Assembly: GCA_937958045.1 (NCBI GenBank) | Contig: CALFXL010000070.1 | Coordinates: 1 to 50,437 of the forward strand | DNA from: an uncultured Opitutaceae bacterium | GTDB taxonomy: Bacteria; Verrucomicrobiota; Verrucomicrobiia; Opitutales; Opitutaceae | Direction: 5' to 3' | DNA: 50,437 nucleotides | Part shown: positions 43,271-50,437 of the stretch, one piece after another | How the letters are laid out: each line of letters starts with the position of its first letter | How positions within the stretch are numbered: the first letter of the stretch is position 1 | Notes under the pieces: generated by a model | What the model saw: the letters and a program-made list of their open reading frames with translations, nothing else | The model's database searches: none | What the model was told of the DNA's origin: nothing | Program-made: the position numbers and the translations under genes

Positions 43271-44107
43271 TCACTTCGCCTGCAGCAGGCGCATCAGCGC
43301 GGAGAAATCTTCGTCGGCGTAGCCGGCTTGGGAGGCGGCGTGGAGGCAGCCGCGGACGGTGTCGAGCATCGGCATTTCCTCGCAACCGAGCATGCGCGTC
43401 GCGAGGCGCATATCCTTGAGCATGTGTTTCACCGAAAACTGCGGCGAAAAATCGTTCTCGCGCAGCTTCGGTTCCTTGAGCGCGACGAGGCCGGAATTGC
43501 TCACGTTCTTTTTGATAACGGTGAAAAAGGTGTCGTCGCTCACGCCGGCGTTGCGCGCGAAGCTCAGCGCTTCGCTCAATCCCTGCATTTGCACCGCGAT
43601 GTTTAGATTCATAGCGAGCTTGATCGCGGTCGCCTGCCGATGTGTGCCGATGAAGAAACGCGTTTCCGACACGAGCGAGAGCAACGGCTCCAATTCCTTC
43701 GCGAGCGCCTCATCGCCCCCGAGGAAAAAGACCGTCTTCTTCTGCTCCGCCGCGGGTTTGCTACCGGTAAACGGCGCTTCGAGATAACGCGCACCGGTCT
43801 GCACCACTTGACGCAAAAAGCGCTCGCTGCTTTCGCCGTCGATCGTGCTCGACTGCACCACGACTTTTCCCGGACCGAGCGCAGGCTGAATCGCATCGAG
43901 CACCGATTGCACGGCAGGCGGATCGGCGACGACGATTTGAACGACATCCCCCGCCGCGGCGACTTCGCGCGCCGTCGATTTCCATTTCGGAAAATCCGGT
44001 TGCGGCGTGCGATTCCACGCCCCCGCCAGCACGCCCGCCGCGTCGTAATGCCGCGCCCAAACGCCGCCGATGATTCCCAGTCCGATGACTCCGATGGTTG
44101 TGGTCAT
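43271..44107 (-). CDS. Beta-hydroxyacid dehydrogenase (6-phosphogluconate dehydrogenase-like NAD(P)-binding protein)
   Basis: A 278-residue oxidoreductase of the 3-hydroxyisobutyrate/tartronate-semialdehyde/glyoxylate reductase family. The Rossmann motif is GLGIIGG (9-15). The substrate-binding region APFTGSKPAAEQKK (111-124) and the catalytic lysine K163 (AIKLAMNLN) are in place. The substrate cannot be named. The frame is open to 44230, but MTTTIGVIGLG at 44107 is the natural start. It appears monocistronic. Confidence 0.88.
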   Translation of the reverse strand: MTTTIGVIGLGIIGGVWARHYDAAGVLAGAWNRTPQPDFPKWKSTAREVAAAGDVVQIVVADPPAVQSVLDAIQPALGPGKVVVQSSTIDGESSERFLRQVVQTGARYLEAPFTGSKPAAEQKKTVFFLGGDEALAKELEPLLSLVSETRFFIGTHRQATAIKLAMNLNIAVQMQGLSEALSFARNAGVSDDTFFTVIKKNVSNSGLVALKEPKLRENDFSPQFSVKHMLKDMRLATRMLGCEEMPMLDTVRGCLHAASQAGYADEDFSALMRLLQAK

Positions 44108-44403
44108 GCGCGTAAACCAATCGCGATCGCGCCAAAAAAGAAAGCGCACTTCGCGAAATTTCCGGCTCGGGGACCGCGCCGAAGGCACCACTTCTTTCAC
44201 CGATGCGTACGGATAAAAGCCGGCATACACCGGCCTGCAGCACGTGTGAGCGTGAATCCGCCCAGCCCCGTCCGCTCACCCTCACATCCGTGCACGCAAA
44301 CGCGCCTCCGTGGTTGCTGACGCAAACCGCCATAATCTCCCGCCATGCGAGGCATGCCGAACATCGCGAAGTGCGTGCTCCGCGATGCCCGTGTATCCGT
44401 CGT
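44108..44403. other. 296-bp intergenic region between the dehydrogenase and REC-HDOD genes
   Basis: It should carry the dehydrogenase promoter (minus strand). It holds the hairpin CATCGCG/CGCGATG (44362-44368 with 44381-44387) starting 17 bp after the REC-HDOD stop, a possible transcript end without U-tract. Open frames here have no Shine-Dalgarno sequence or family resemblance. Confidence 0.4.
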
Positions 44404-46227
44404 TCAACTACGGCTGTTGCCGGCACCCCATTCGGCGAGTTCGGCGCCGATCCACGCGGTGACTTTCGACACACGCGTCATGGCTTCGATCAACTCGGGG
44501 ATGTCGAGCGGCAGCGAGACGCCCGCGGTGCGCAGGACGGCCCACACCGGGTTTTGCGGATCGAGCAACGCATCGCGGATTTTTTTCGCGTGTGCCTCCT
44601 CGGTCGCGACGGCGGTCCAGGCGAGATGGTTGGCGAGGAAAACGCTGGCGACGACCGCGGCGGATTCGGGGTGCGCGATCCGATCGAGATCTTCGTGCGC
44701 GAGCACGGCATCGTGCAGCAAGGCCGGCGCGTGCACGGCTTCGATGCAAAGGAGCCCGGCTTCTTCGTGGGTCGCGCCAAACACACCTTGCTCGGCGCGG
44801 TGCGCGCCTTGCCCGCCTTCGTGAGCAAGCGTGAGCGCGATCGCGTACAAGCCCGGCTCGGCGATCGCGAAGAGCCATTTGCCCACATCATGCACAAAAC
44901 CGGCGGAGCCCGGCAGATGTTCTTCGGGCAGACGCAGCATGCGACCGACTTCGTACGACAACACGCCGACCGACAGCGTGTGTTGCAACAGCATCGAGAG
45001 ATCGAGCGGCGACGAAATGGCAGCGCCTTTGGCGATGCGCGCCGCGGCCACCAAAATCATCGAACGAAACACGCCGAGACGATCCACGGCCTGACGCAGT
45101 TCAAAATCGTCCGCCTCCTCCCCTTCGAGCGCGATGGGAGCTTCTTCCGGCGCGGGCGCGGAGCGACGCGACGCGATCTGCACAAACAGCGGCTGGAAGT
45201 TCGGCAGCGCACGGATCGCGTCCATTGTTTCTTCCAACGACGCGTTGGGCGCGCCCGCGATGAAGGTGCACGCGTCCACGATCTCGCGCAGCGGCGATTT
45301 CTGCACGAGTTCGCTGGCGAGACGCGCGAGTTCGCCTTTTTCGAAAAGTTCGTGGCGGGCGATGCGCGCGAAACCGCTGCCATAAGCCCACACGGGCGCC
45401 GGCGCGGTGCGGCGGCAAAACGCCGAGGCCTGCGAAGCGGCGGCGGGCGGCATCGCCGGGCCGGTGCGCACGGCCGGTTTTGGCTGAGCCGGCTCGGCGT
45501 CCGCCATTTCTTTGACGCGGATGTACTCCAGCGATCGCAGGCGCAGGATCAATTGCAGCGATTCGAGCGCGCGGAGGCCGCTTTGGATGACAGCGTTGTG
45601 GCGTGAACCGATGCCGCGGACGAGTCCTTCGGTCACGCTCTTGAGCACGAGCATGCCGAGCGCAGCGCCTTGATTATAGATTTGGAGCAGCGGCGTCTTG
45701 ATCGCCTGTTCGTCGCGCTTCTGGGCGAAGGCCTCGCGGAGCTCCTGGATGTTTTTCTCCAGCACCGTGGCGGCGGCGCTGAGCGTGCTGTAGTAGTCGC
45801 TTTCGGAAATCTTCAACCGTGCGCACGCGGCTTCGGGGCGCTCGAGCAGACGGCCGGTCCAATCCGCGGCGGCGGCTTTGCGCAACTCGTCGAAAAGTAC
45901 TTCCGCCTGATACGGCTTCACGAGCATGGCCTGCACGCCGAGCTCCACATACTTCATAATGGAGCTGCGTTCAGTGTGCGCGGTGTAAACCACCACGGGC
46001 AAGTTGGTGAACACCGGATCAGCGCGCAACCCTTGGAGAAACTCCCAGCCCCATTCTTTGCCGAGCTGGTTGTCGAGGATGACCAGATCGACCAGCGGAT
46101 GCCGGCGAAGCTCCTCCCACGCGCGTGCCACATTTTCGGCCACAATGATCTCGTGACTGCGGCCCAGGATTTTTCCGAGGATGCGTTGGGAAAGTTTGTC
46201 GTCTTCTACGACCAGTACGGTGGCCAT
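44404..46227 (-). CDS. Response regulator with C-terminal HDOD domain
   Basis: A 607-residue protein. The REC domain (1-120) has D9-D10, phospho-acceptor D52 (VILDNQLG), T82 and K104 (LVKPY), so it should be phosphorylatable. A helical segment (about 140-245) and an Ala/Pro-rich linker (about 245-280) follow. The HDOD domain (about 300-590) retains an HD-like motif, HDVGK (446-450), but no complete phosphodiesterase set is evident. HDOD proteins take part in signalling and stress responses without a common enzymatic role. It is divergent from topB with 209 bp between them. No kinase is adjacent. Confidence 0.85.
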   Translation of the reverse strand: MATVLVVEDDKLSQRILGKILGRSHEIIVAENVARAWEELRRHPLVDLVILDNQLGKEWGWEFLQGLRADPVFTNLPVVVYTAHTERSSIMKYVELGVQAMLVKPYQAEVLFDELRKAAAADWTGRLLERPEAACARLKISESDYYSTLSAAATVLEKNIQELREAFAQKRDEQAIKTPLLQIYNQGAALGMLVLKSVTEGLVRGIGSRHNAVIQSGLRALESLQLILRLRSLEYIRVKEMADAEPAQPKPAVRTGPAMPPAAASQASAFCRRTAPAPVWAYGSGFARIARHELFEKGELARLASELVQKSPLREIVDACTFIAGAPNASLEETMDAIRALPNFQPLFVQIASRRSAPAPEEAPIALEGEEADDFELRQAVDRLGVFRSMILVAAARIAKGAAISSPLDLSMLLQHTLSVGVLSYEVGRMLRLPEEHLPGSAGFVHDVGKWLFAIAEPGLYAIALTLAHEGGQGAHRAEQGVFGATHEEAGLLCIEAVHAPALLHDAVLAHEDLDRIAHPESAAVVASVFLANHLAWTAVATEEAHAKKIRDALLDPQNPVWAVLRTAGVSLPLDIPELIEAMTRVSKVTAWIGAELAEWGAGNSRS

Positions 46228-46307
46228 CGCGTGGTTAAGTGATTAGTAAAGGCGCCGCCGCCAAGTAGCGCGGCGTTTTGCGGGGAAATCAACGAAACGC
46301 TTCCGTT

Positions 46308-46327
46308 ATTTTTTCGAGCGAAAAAAT
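46308..46327. promoter_or_regulatory. AT-rich palindrome in the divergent REC-HDOD/topB region
   Basis: ATTTTTTCG-AG-CGAAAAAAT is a 20-bp palindrome with a 2-bp asymmetric centre. It lies 80 bp from the REC-HDOD start and 109 bp from the topB start. Its position fits an operator or a bidirectional control site. Downstream, 46345-46376 holds further GC palindromes (GCGTGCGCACGC, GCGCGCGTGCGCGC). Confidence 0.4.
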
Positions 46328-46436
46328 GACTTCGTCACGACTCCGCGTGCGCACGCCCCTCTGCGCGCGTGCGCGCAAGGCTCTGCAAACTAAACCTTGA
46401 AATCGCCCCATACGCCGCCTAACGGCTCGCCCCCAC

Positions 46437-49253
46437 ATGAAGTCTCTCATCATCGCGGAGAAGCCGTCGGTGGCGGCCGACCTTGCTCGCGCCCTCGGCA
46501 AAGTTCCCAAAAAAGGCGACCACTACGAAAACGACGAATACGTTATCGCGTCGGCGGTCGGCCATGTCGTGGAACTGCTGATGCCCGAAGACATCGACAA
46601 GAAAAAGTACGGCTTCTGGCGCCTGGAGACGCTGCCGATCATTCCCGAAAAATTTGAGCTCAAGCCCATCGCCGAATCCAAGGACCGGTTTGCGCTCCTC
46701 AAAAAGCTCCTCGCCCGCAAAGACATCGACCAGGTCATCAACGCCTGCGACGCCGGTCGCGAGGGTGAGCTCATTTTCGCCAATCTCTACCAGCTCTCGA
46801 AATCCAAGCTCCCGGTGAAACGCGCCTGGATGCAGACGATGACTCCCGAGGGCATCCGCGCGGCTTTTAAGAATCTCCGCACGGCCGAGGAAATGGCCGG
46901 TCTCGGCGACGCCGCCCGCTGCCGTTCCGAGTCCGACTGGCTCATCGGCATCAATGGCACCCGCGCGCTCACGAAGCGCATGTTTGGCTCCCGCGCCGGC
47001 AATGTCGCTTCGGTCGGTCGCGTGCAGACGCCCACCCTCGCCATCGTCGTCAACCGCGAGCTCGAGATCCGCAACTTCAAGCCCCGCGCTTACTGGCGCA
47101 TCACCGCACAGTTCCAAGTCGCGCAAGGCACCTACGAGGGCGTTTACCAGCGTCCCAATTTCAAAAAAGCCGAAGGCGACGATCACGATCGCATCGATCG
47201 TCTCTGGGATCAGGCCACGGCCGAGGCCATCCTCGCCGCCTGCCAAGGCCAGCCGCCCGCGGATGTCACCGAGGAAAAAAAATCCTCCACGCAGGCGCCG
47301 CCGCGTCTGTACGACCTGACGACCTTGCAGCGCGAGGCCAACAACCGCTTCGGCCTCTCCGCCCGCCGCACGCTCCAGATCGCGCAAGCCCTCTACGAGC
47401 GCCACAAGATGATCACCTACCCGCGTACGGATTCTCGCGCGCTGCCGGAAGATTATATCCCCACCGTCCGCCAGACGCTCGGCGCGCTCGAAGGCGATCT
47501 CGCCGCCCACGCTGCCAAGGTTCTCGACCAAGGCTGGCTGCGCCCCAACAAACGCATCTTCAACAACGCGCAGATCTCCGACCACTTCGCCATCATCCCG
47601 ACCGGTTCCGAAATGAAGAACCTCGATGAGATGGAGGCCAAGGTGTACGACATGATCGCGCGCCGCTTCGTGGCGGTGTTCCACCCCGCCGCCGAATTCG
47701 ACGTCACCACGCGCATCAGCACGGTCGGCGGGGCCCATCAGTTCAAAACCGAAGGCAAAGTCCTCACCTCCGCCGGCTGGCTCGCGGTTTATGGCAAGTC
47801 CACGCTCGACGACGACGCCGCTTCGGGCGGCAAATCCCTGCCCGCGCTCACCGCCGACGACGGCTCGCCCGCCAAAGCCCGCACGCTTTCCGCCGATCTC
47901 CACGCCGAGTTCACCAAACCACCGCCGCGCTACACCGAAGCCACGCTCCTTTCCGCCATGGAAGGCGCCGGCAAACTTGTGGACGACGAAGAACTCGCCG
48001 AAGCGATGAAAGAGCGCGGCCTCGGTACGCCCGCCACCCGCGCCGACATCATCGACGGCCTCATCAATCAAAAATACCTCGAGCGTCAGCAGCGCGAACT
48101 CGCGCCCACCCCCAAGGCCGAGTCGCTCCTCGAATTCCTCTCCGCCGTCAAAACCGAGGCGCTCACCAAGCCCGACATGACCGGCGAATGGGAACGCAAA
48201 CTCCGCCTCATGGAGCAGGGCAAATATTCGCGCCCGCAGTTCATGGAGGAAATCGTCGAGGTCACCAAAGGCATCGTCGAACGCACGAAGAGCTTCGAAG
48301 AAGACGACTCCAATTCCCGCGTCACCGACATCATCTCGCCGACCGACGGCAAGCCGATGCTCGAAACCCTGCGCGCCTACAAATCCCAGGACGGCGCCCT
48401 CGCCATCTATAAAGTCGTCACCGGCCGCAAACTCGAAGAAGCCGAGATCCGCGAGCTCGTCGCCGCCGGCGAAATCGGCCCGCTCGATGGTTTCGTCTCG
48501 CCGCGCACCGGCAACCGTTTCCCCGCCAAACTGCGCCTCGTCGACGACCCGAAAAACGAGGGCAAGCGCAAGGTGGAGCTCGATTTCGGCAACAAGTTCG
48601 AGCTCGGCGAGCTCACGCCTTTCTGGACCGACCCGCAAACCGGCGCCGAACTCTGCGAAGCGCCCACCAGCTACGTGCTCCGCGAACGCGATCCCGAAGC
48701 CGAAGGCGGTTGGAAACAGACTTTCAGCGTCGGTCGCCTGATGTGCCAAAAAACCGTCACGCCCGAACACGCCATCCAGCTCGTCGAAAAAGGAAAAACC
48801 GAGCTCATCCAAGGTTTCATCTCGAAACGCGGCCGCCCCTTCGACGCCTTCCTCGTCCGCAACGGCGCCCGCATCTCCTGGGAATTCCCTCCCCGCGCGC
48901 CGAAAGTCGGCAAGGACGGCAAAGTCAAGGAGCGCAAAGCCAAGCCCCCGCTCGATCTTTCGAAGGCGAAAAAACTCGGCGTGAGCAAAGCGCACGAGGC
49001 CGATCTCTACGAAACCGACGACGCGTACATCGTCGCCAAACCCGGCGCCGAAAACGCCCTGCGCACGGTGTTCGAATTAAAGAAAACGCTGCTCGGAAAA
49101 GAAATCCCCGCGAGCGAAGTCCAACAGCTCCTCGACGACGGCAAAACCAACCTGATCGAAGGTTTCGTATCGAAACGCGGCGCCAACTTCAGCGCCTACC
49201 TCGTCCTCTCCAAAGACAAAAAGAAAGCCGACTTCGAATTCCCGCCGCGGTGA
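46437..49253 (+). CDS. topB: Type IA DNA topoisomerase (topoisomerase III) with C-terminal repeats
   Basis: It relaxes or decatenates DNA through a 5'-phosphotyrosyl intermediate. The 938-residue protein has a Toprim domain with E8 (IIAEKPS) and DAGREGE (105-111). The catalytic tyrosine is Y328 (MITYPRTDS), at the same number as in E. coli TopB. The core ends near 590. The remaining about 340 residues carry topoisomerase C-terminal repeats (GRKLEEAEIRELVAAGEIGPLDGFVSP, SVGRLMCQKTVTPEHAIQLVEKGKTELIQGF, GKEIPASEVQQLLDDGKTNLIEGFVSKRG) joined by Lys-rich linkers. It lacks the zinc fingers of TopA, so topoisomerase III is preferred. The start at 46437 has no Shine-Dalgarno sequence. Confidence 0.9.
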   Translation: MKSLIIAEKPSVAADLARALGKVPKKGDHYENDEYVIASAVGHVVELLMPEDIDKKKYGFWRLETLPIIPEKFELKPIAESKDRFALLKKLLARKDIDQVINACDAGREGELIFANLYQLSKSKLPVKRAWMQTMTPEGIRAAFKNLRTAEEMAGLGDAARCRSESDWLIGINGTRALTKRMFGSRAGNVASVGRVQTPTLAIVVNRELEIRNFKPRAYWRITAQFQVAQGTYEGVYQRPNFKKAEGDDHDRIDRLWDQATAEAILAACQGQPPADVTEEKKSSTQAPPRLYDLTTLQREANNRFGLSARRTLQIAQALYERHKMITYPRTDSRALPEDYIPTVRQTLGALEGDLAAHAAKVLDQGWLRPNKRIFNNAQISDHFAIIPTGSEMKNLDEMEAKVYDMIARRFVAVFHPAAEFDVTTRISTVGGAHQFKTEGKVLTSAGWLAVYGKSTLDDDAASGGKSLPALTADDGSPAKARTLSADLHAEFTKPPPRYTEATLLSAMEGAGKLVDDEELAEAMKERGLGTPATRADIIDGLINQKYLERQQRELAPTPKAESLLEFLSAVKTEALTKPDMTGEWERKLRLMEQGKYSRPQFMEEIVEVTKGIVERTKSFEEDDSNSRVTDIISPTDGKPMLETLRAYKSQDGALAIYKVVTGRKLEEAEIRELVAAGEIGPLDGFVSPRTGNRFPAKLRLVDDPKNEGKRKVELDFGNKFELGELTPFWTDPQTGAELCEAPTSYVLRERDPEAEGGWKQTFSVGRLMCQKTVTPEHAIQLVEKGKTELIQGFISKRGRPFDAFLVRNGARISWEFPPRAPKVGKDGKVKERKAKPPLDLSKAKKLGVSKAHEADLYETDDAYIVAKPGAENALRTVFELKKTLLGKEIPASEVQQLLDDGKTNLIEGFVSKRGANFSAYLVLSKDKKKADFEFPPR

Positions 49254-49314
49254 GGAAATAGCAGGGCATCCATATTTGTCCTAAAGAATATTTATTTCAG
49301 CCGATGGCTGAGCC

Positions 49315-49527
49315 ATGAAACTGAAAGCTTTCGTGGCCGCCTTGGTGCTCGCGCCAATCTTCATTTACGCCGCTAGTCCGGTCAGCAGTCCAGCGACCGA
49401 ACCCGCTCCAGTTTCTCCTTCGGCCTATACGTATGGCCAATGTCAGGCTATCGCCAAATCCACGGGGCAACGTTGTAAGCGTGGTGTTAGCAACGCCGGA
49501 GACCGCTTTTGTTTTCAGCATAAATGA
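49315..49527 (+). CDS. Small secreted protein with a Cys/His motif
   Basis: A 70-residue protein with a signal peptide (MKLKAFVAALVLAPIFIYAAS) and a Pro/Ser linker. Its C-terminal motif, with C43, C54, C66 and H69, runs CQAIAKSTGQRCKRGV then DRFCFQHK. The CxA..G..CKR..C..H pattern recalls small zinc-finger-like DUF5763 proteins seen in phages and Bacteroidota. The start is within a region where GC drops. It ends 1 bp before the next gene's start codon, so they form an operon. Confidence 0.6.
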   Translation: MKLKAFVAALVLAPIFIYAASPVSSPATEPAPVSPSAYTYGQCQAIAKSTGQRCKRGVSNAGDRFCFQHK

Positions 49528-49528
49528 G

Positions 49529-50044
49529 ATGAAAACGGGACCAACCAAACTTCTATTTTCATTCCTGTTGTTCTTCGGCTTTGCTGCGGCTCAAACCGTA
49601 GAGGAAATTCCATTCGATGTGGTTTTCCCTCCAGAGGCACAGGCCAAAATGGGGCTCACAAAACTATCGGATTCCGAGAAGGAATCTTTGAGGCTCTATT
49701 TTGTTAGCCACATGGGATCGATGTATCGAGCTGGTATCGCAAAAGCAGCAACCCAGGATACACGAGCACCGCTAGCACCGAAAGCTCCAGGCTATTCGTC
49801 TCTCGGCGAGGAGCATGCTATTAAAGAAAACATAGATCGTGGCTCAATGATACTCCTCGACGATGGATCACTTTGGGAAGTTGATCCACTTGAACGTTTG
49901 GACGCCTCTCTTTGGTTAAAGCTCTCCTCAGTACGTGTTCTCGAGTCTCAAAAGGGATCCATAGGCTACCCCTATATTTTAATTAACACGGACGATGGGG
50001 AGAAAGCGCACGCAAAGTTCATGGGCAAAAAGGCCCGATTTTGA
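49529..50044 (+). CDS. Secreted hypothetical protein in a low-GC islet
   Basis: A 171-residue protein with a signal peptide (MKTGPTKLLFSFLLFFGFAAAQ). The mature part is mixed alpha/beta (LSDSEKESLRLYFVSHMGSMYRAG; GSMILLDDGSLWEVDPLERLDASLWLKL) and recognises no family. In 49561-49620, 28 of 60 bases are G or C, against 42 of 60 in a sample of topB (48421-48480), so base use is unlike the neighbours. It follows the Cys/His protein directly. Its stop codon overlaps the first copy of the 109-bp repeat. Confidence 0.6.
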   Translation: MKTGPTKLLFSFLLFFGFAAAQTVEEIPFDVVFPPEAQAKMGLTKLSDSEKESLRLYFVSHMGSMYRAGIAKAATQDTRAPLAPKAPGYSSLGEEHAIKENIDRGSMILLDDGSLWEVDPLERLDASLWLKLSSVRVLESQKGSIGYPYILINTDDGEKAHAKFMGKKARF

Positions 50045-50260
50045 AAAGGGGAGAAAAAGGGTCGAACTTTGCACTTTGTCATCGCTGATCATCGATAGCC
50101 GACTGCAACCAGCAGACGCTTGCGGTATCGGGTGGACCGCATCGTCCCGGCGAAAAGGGGAGAAAAAGGGTCGAACTTTGCACTTTGTCATCGCTGATCA
50201 TCGATAGCCGACTGCAACCAGCAGACGCTTGCGGTATCGGGTGGACCGCATCGTCCCGGC
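50043..50260. repeat. Perfect 109-bp tandem direct repeat (two copies)
   Basis: Copy 1 (50043-50151) and copy 2 (50152-50260) are identical and head to tail. Each begins GAAAAGGGGAGAAAAAGGG and ends CATCGTCCCGGC. The first copy starts inside the stop codon of the preceding gene. The end GTCGAACTTTGCACTTTGTC resembles REP/RAYT-associated sequences (inference). Confidence 0.95.
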
Positions 50261-50437
50261 GCGTTTTTCATGTCTGCCCGCTTTCGATCCCCATGTAGGG
50301 CCGCACCTCTGGTGCGTGCCGGACCGCGATGCCGTCGGAGGCGTGGACCAGAGGTCCAGCCCTACAAAGCAAAAGCAGCCCAATCCACCCGCCCCAGCGG
50401 CCATTGAGGCCACAGAGAAGGAGTCCCTTGGAATGAG
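50261..50437. other. Non-coding tail of the window
   Basis: It contains the inverted repeat at 50295-50365 and then unremarkable sequence (50366-50437) with no coding support. A gene may begin beyond the window. Confidence 0.4.
50295..50365. repeat. Long inverted repeat (GTAGGGC...GCCCTAC)
   Basis: The arms GTAGGGCCGCACCTCTGGTGC and GTGGACCAGAGGTCCAGCCC plus TAC pair imperfectly around a GC-rich centre. It looks like a palindromic intergenic repeat of the REP/MITE type. Confidence 0.7.

Noticed and set aside
43761..44474. 237-codon minus frame across the dehydrogenase and its upstream region
   Set aside because: It overlaps the dehydrogenase and the REC-HDOD gene in another frame, with no domain and no credible start.
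46419..48995. 858-codon minus frame opposite topB
   Set aside because: Antisense shadow caused by high GC. The composition is Glu/Gly/Phe/Ala-rich and it lacks any domain.
1..50437. Search by eye for tRNA, rRNA, CRISPR arrays, prophage, toxin-antitoxin or defence genes
   Set aside because: No convincing candidate was found on either strand. This was a reading, not a computed search.

Overview
The window is a high-GC bacterial chromosome segment, densely packed with chromosomal housekeeping genes. Several features point to Verrucomicrobiota, probably the Opitutales/Opitutaceae. These are an ECF-type sigma factor next to a zinc-ribbon/Ser-Thr-kinase/WD40 protein, a Rho with the PVC-style P-loop and Q-loop, a DUF1294 protein fused to a cold-shock domain, a type IA topoisomerase with C-terminal repeats, and a particular style of intergenic repeat. 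The taxonomic call is inference from gene content; no rRNA gene or tRNA was seen.

Layout. 1-2.3 kb: a terminator from an upstream gene and a secreted Sel1-repeat protein. 2.3-3.4 kb (minus): a small membrane-protein operon (two-TM protein, DUF3592 protein, possible 41-residue ORF). 3.9-7.3 kb (minus): der, a DUF4380-like protein and fmt. 7.4-9.2 kb (minus): a Lrp/AsnC regulator and a class I aminotransferase, arranged like alaR-alaT of Bacillus. 9.4-10.6 kb (plus): DedA and a single-domain response regulator, closed by a bidirectional terminator against acs (minus). Rho diverges from acs and is followed by an unrecognised 586-residue protein and hisF. 16.9-21.4 kb: sigma factor, kinase-WD40 protein and a polyproline protein. 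21.5-26 kb: glgA and rnr (divergent) and a DUF5069-like protein. 26-30.6 kb (minus): response regulator, fabF, acpP, fabG and a CysJ-like reductase. 30.7-36 kb (plus): RsuA-family pseudouridine synthase, SH3-like secreted protein, folD, a REC-histidine kinase, proC and CSD-DUF1294. 36-38.6 kb (minus): two PII proteins flanking amtB. 38.7-43.1 kb (minus): the moxR-DUF58-TgpA transglutaminase cluster. Then come a beta-hydroxyacid dehydrogenase, a REC-HDOD protein, topB (plus), and a low-GC islet with two small secreted proteins. The window ends in a perfect 109-bp tandem repeat and a long inverted repeat.

Functional themes are translation initiation and ribosome assembly (fmt, der, rsuA), RNA turnover and termination (rnr, rho), fatty-acid synthesis (fabG-acpP, fabF), one-carbon and amino-acid metabolism (folD, proC, hisF, aminotransferase), acetate and glycogen metabolism (acs, glgA), ammonium uptake with PII control, and many two-component or phospho-signalling proteins without an adjacent obvious partner.

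I see no defence island, CRISPR array, prophage or biosynthetic cluster. The least explained parts are the intergenic repeat families, the terminal low-GC islet with its tandem repeat, the sigma/kinase/polyproline locus, and a sigma-54-like site placed awkwardly at amtB.
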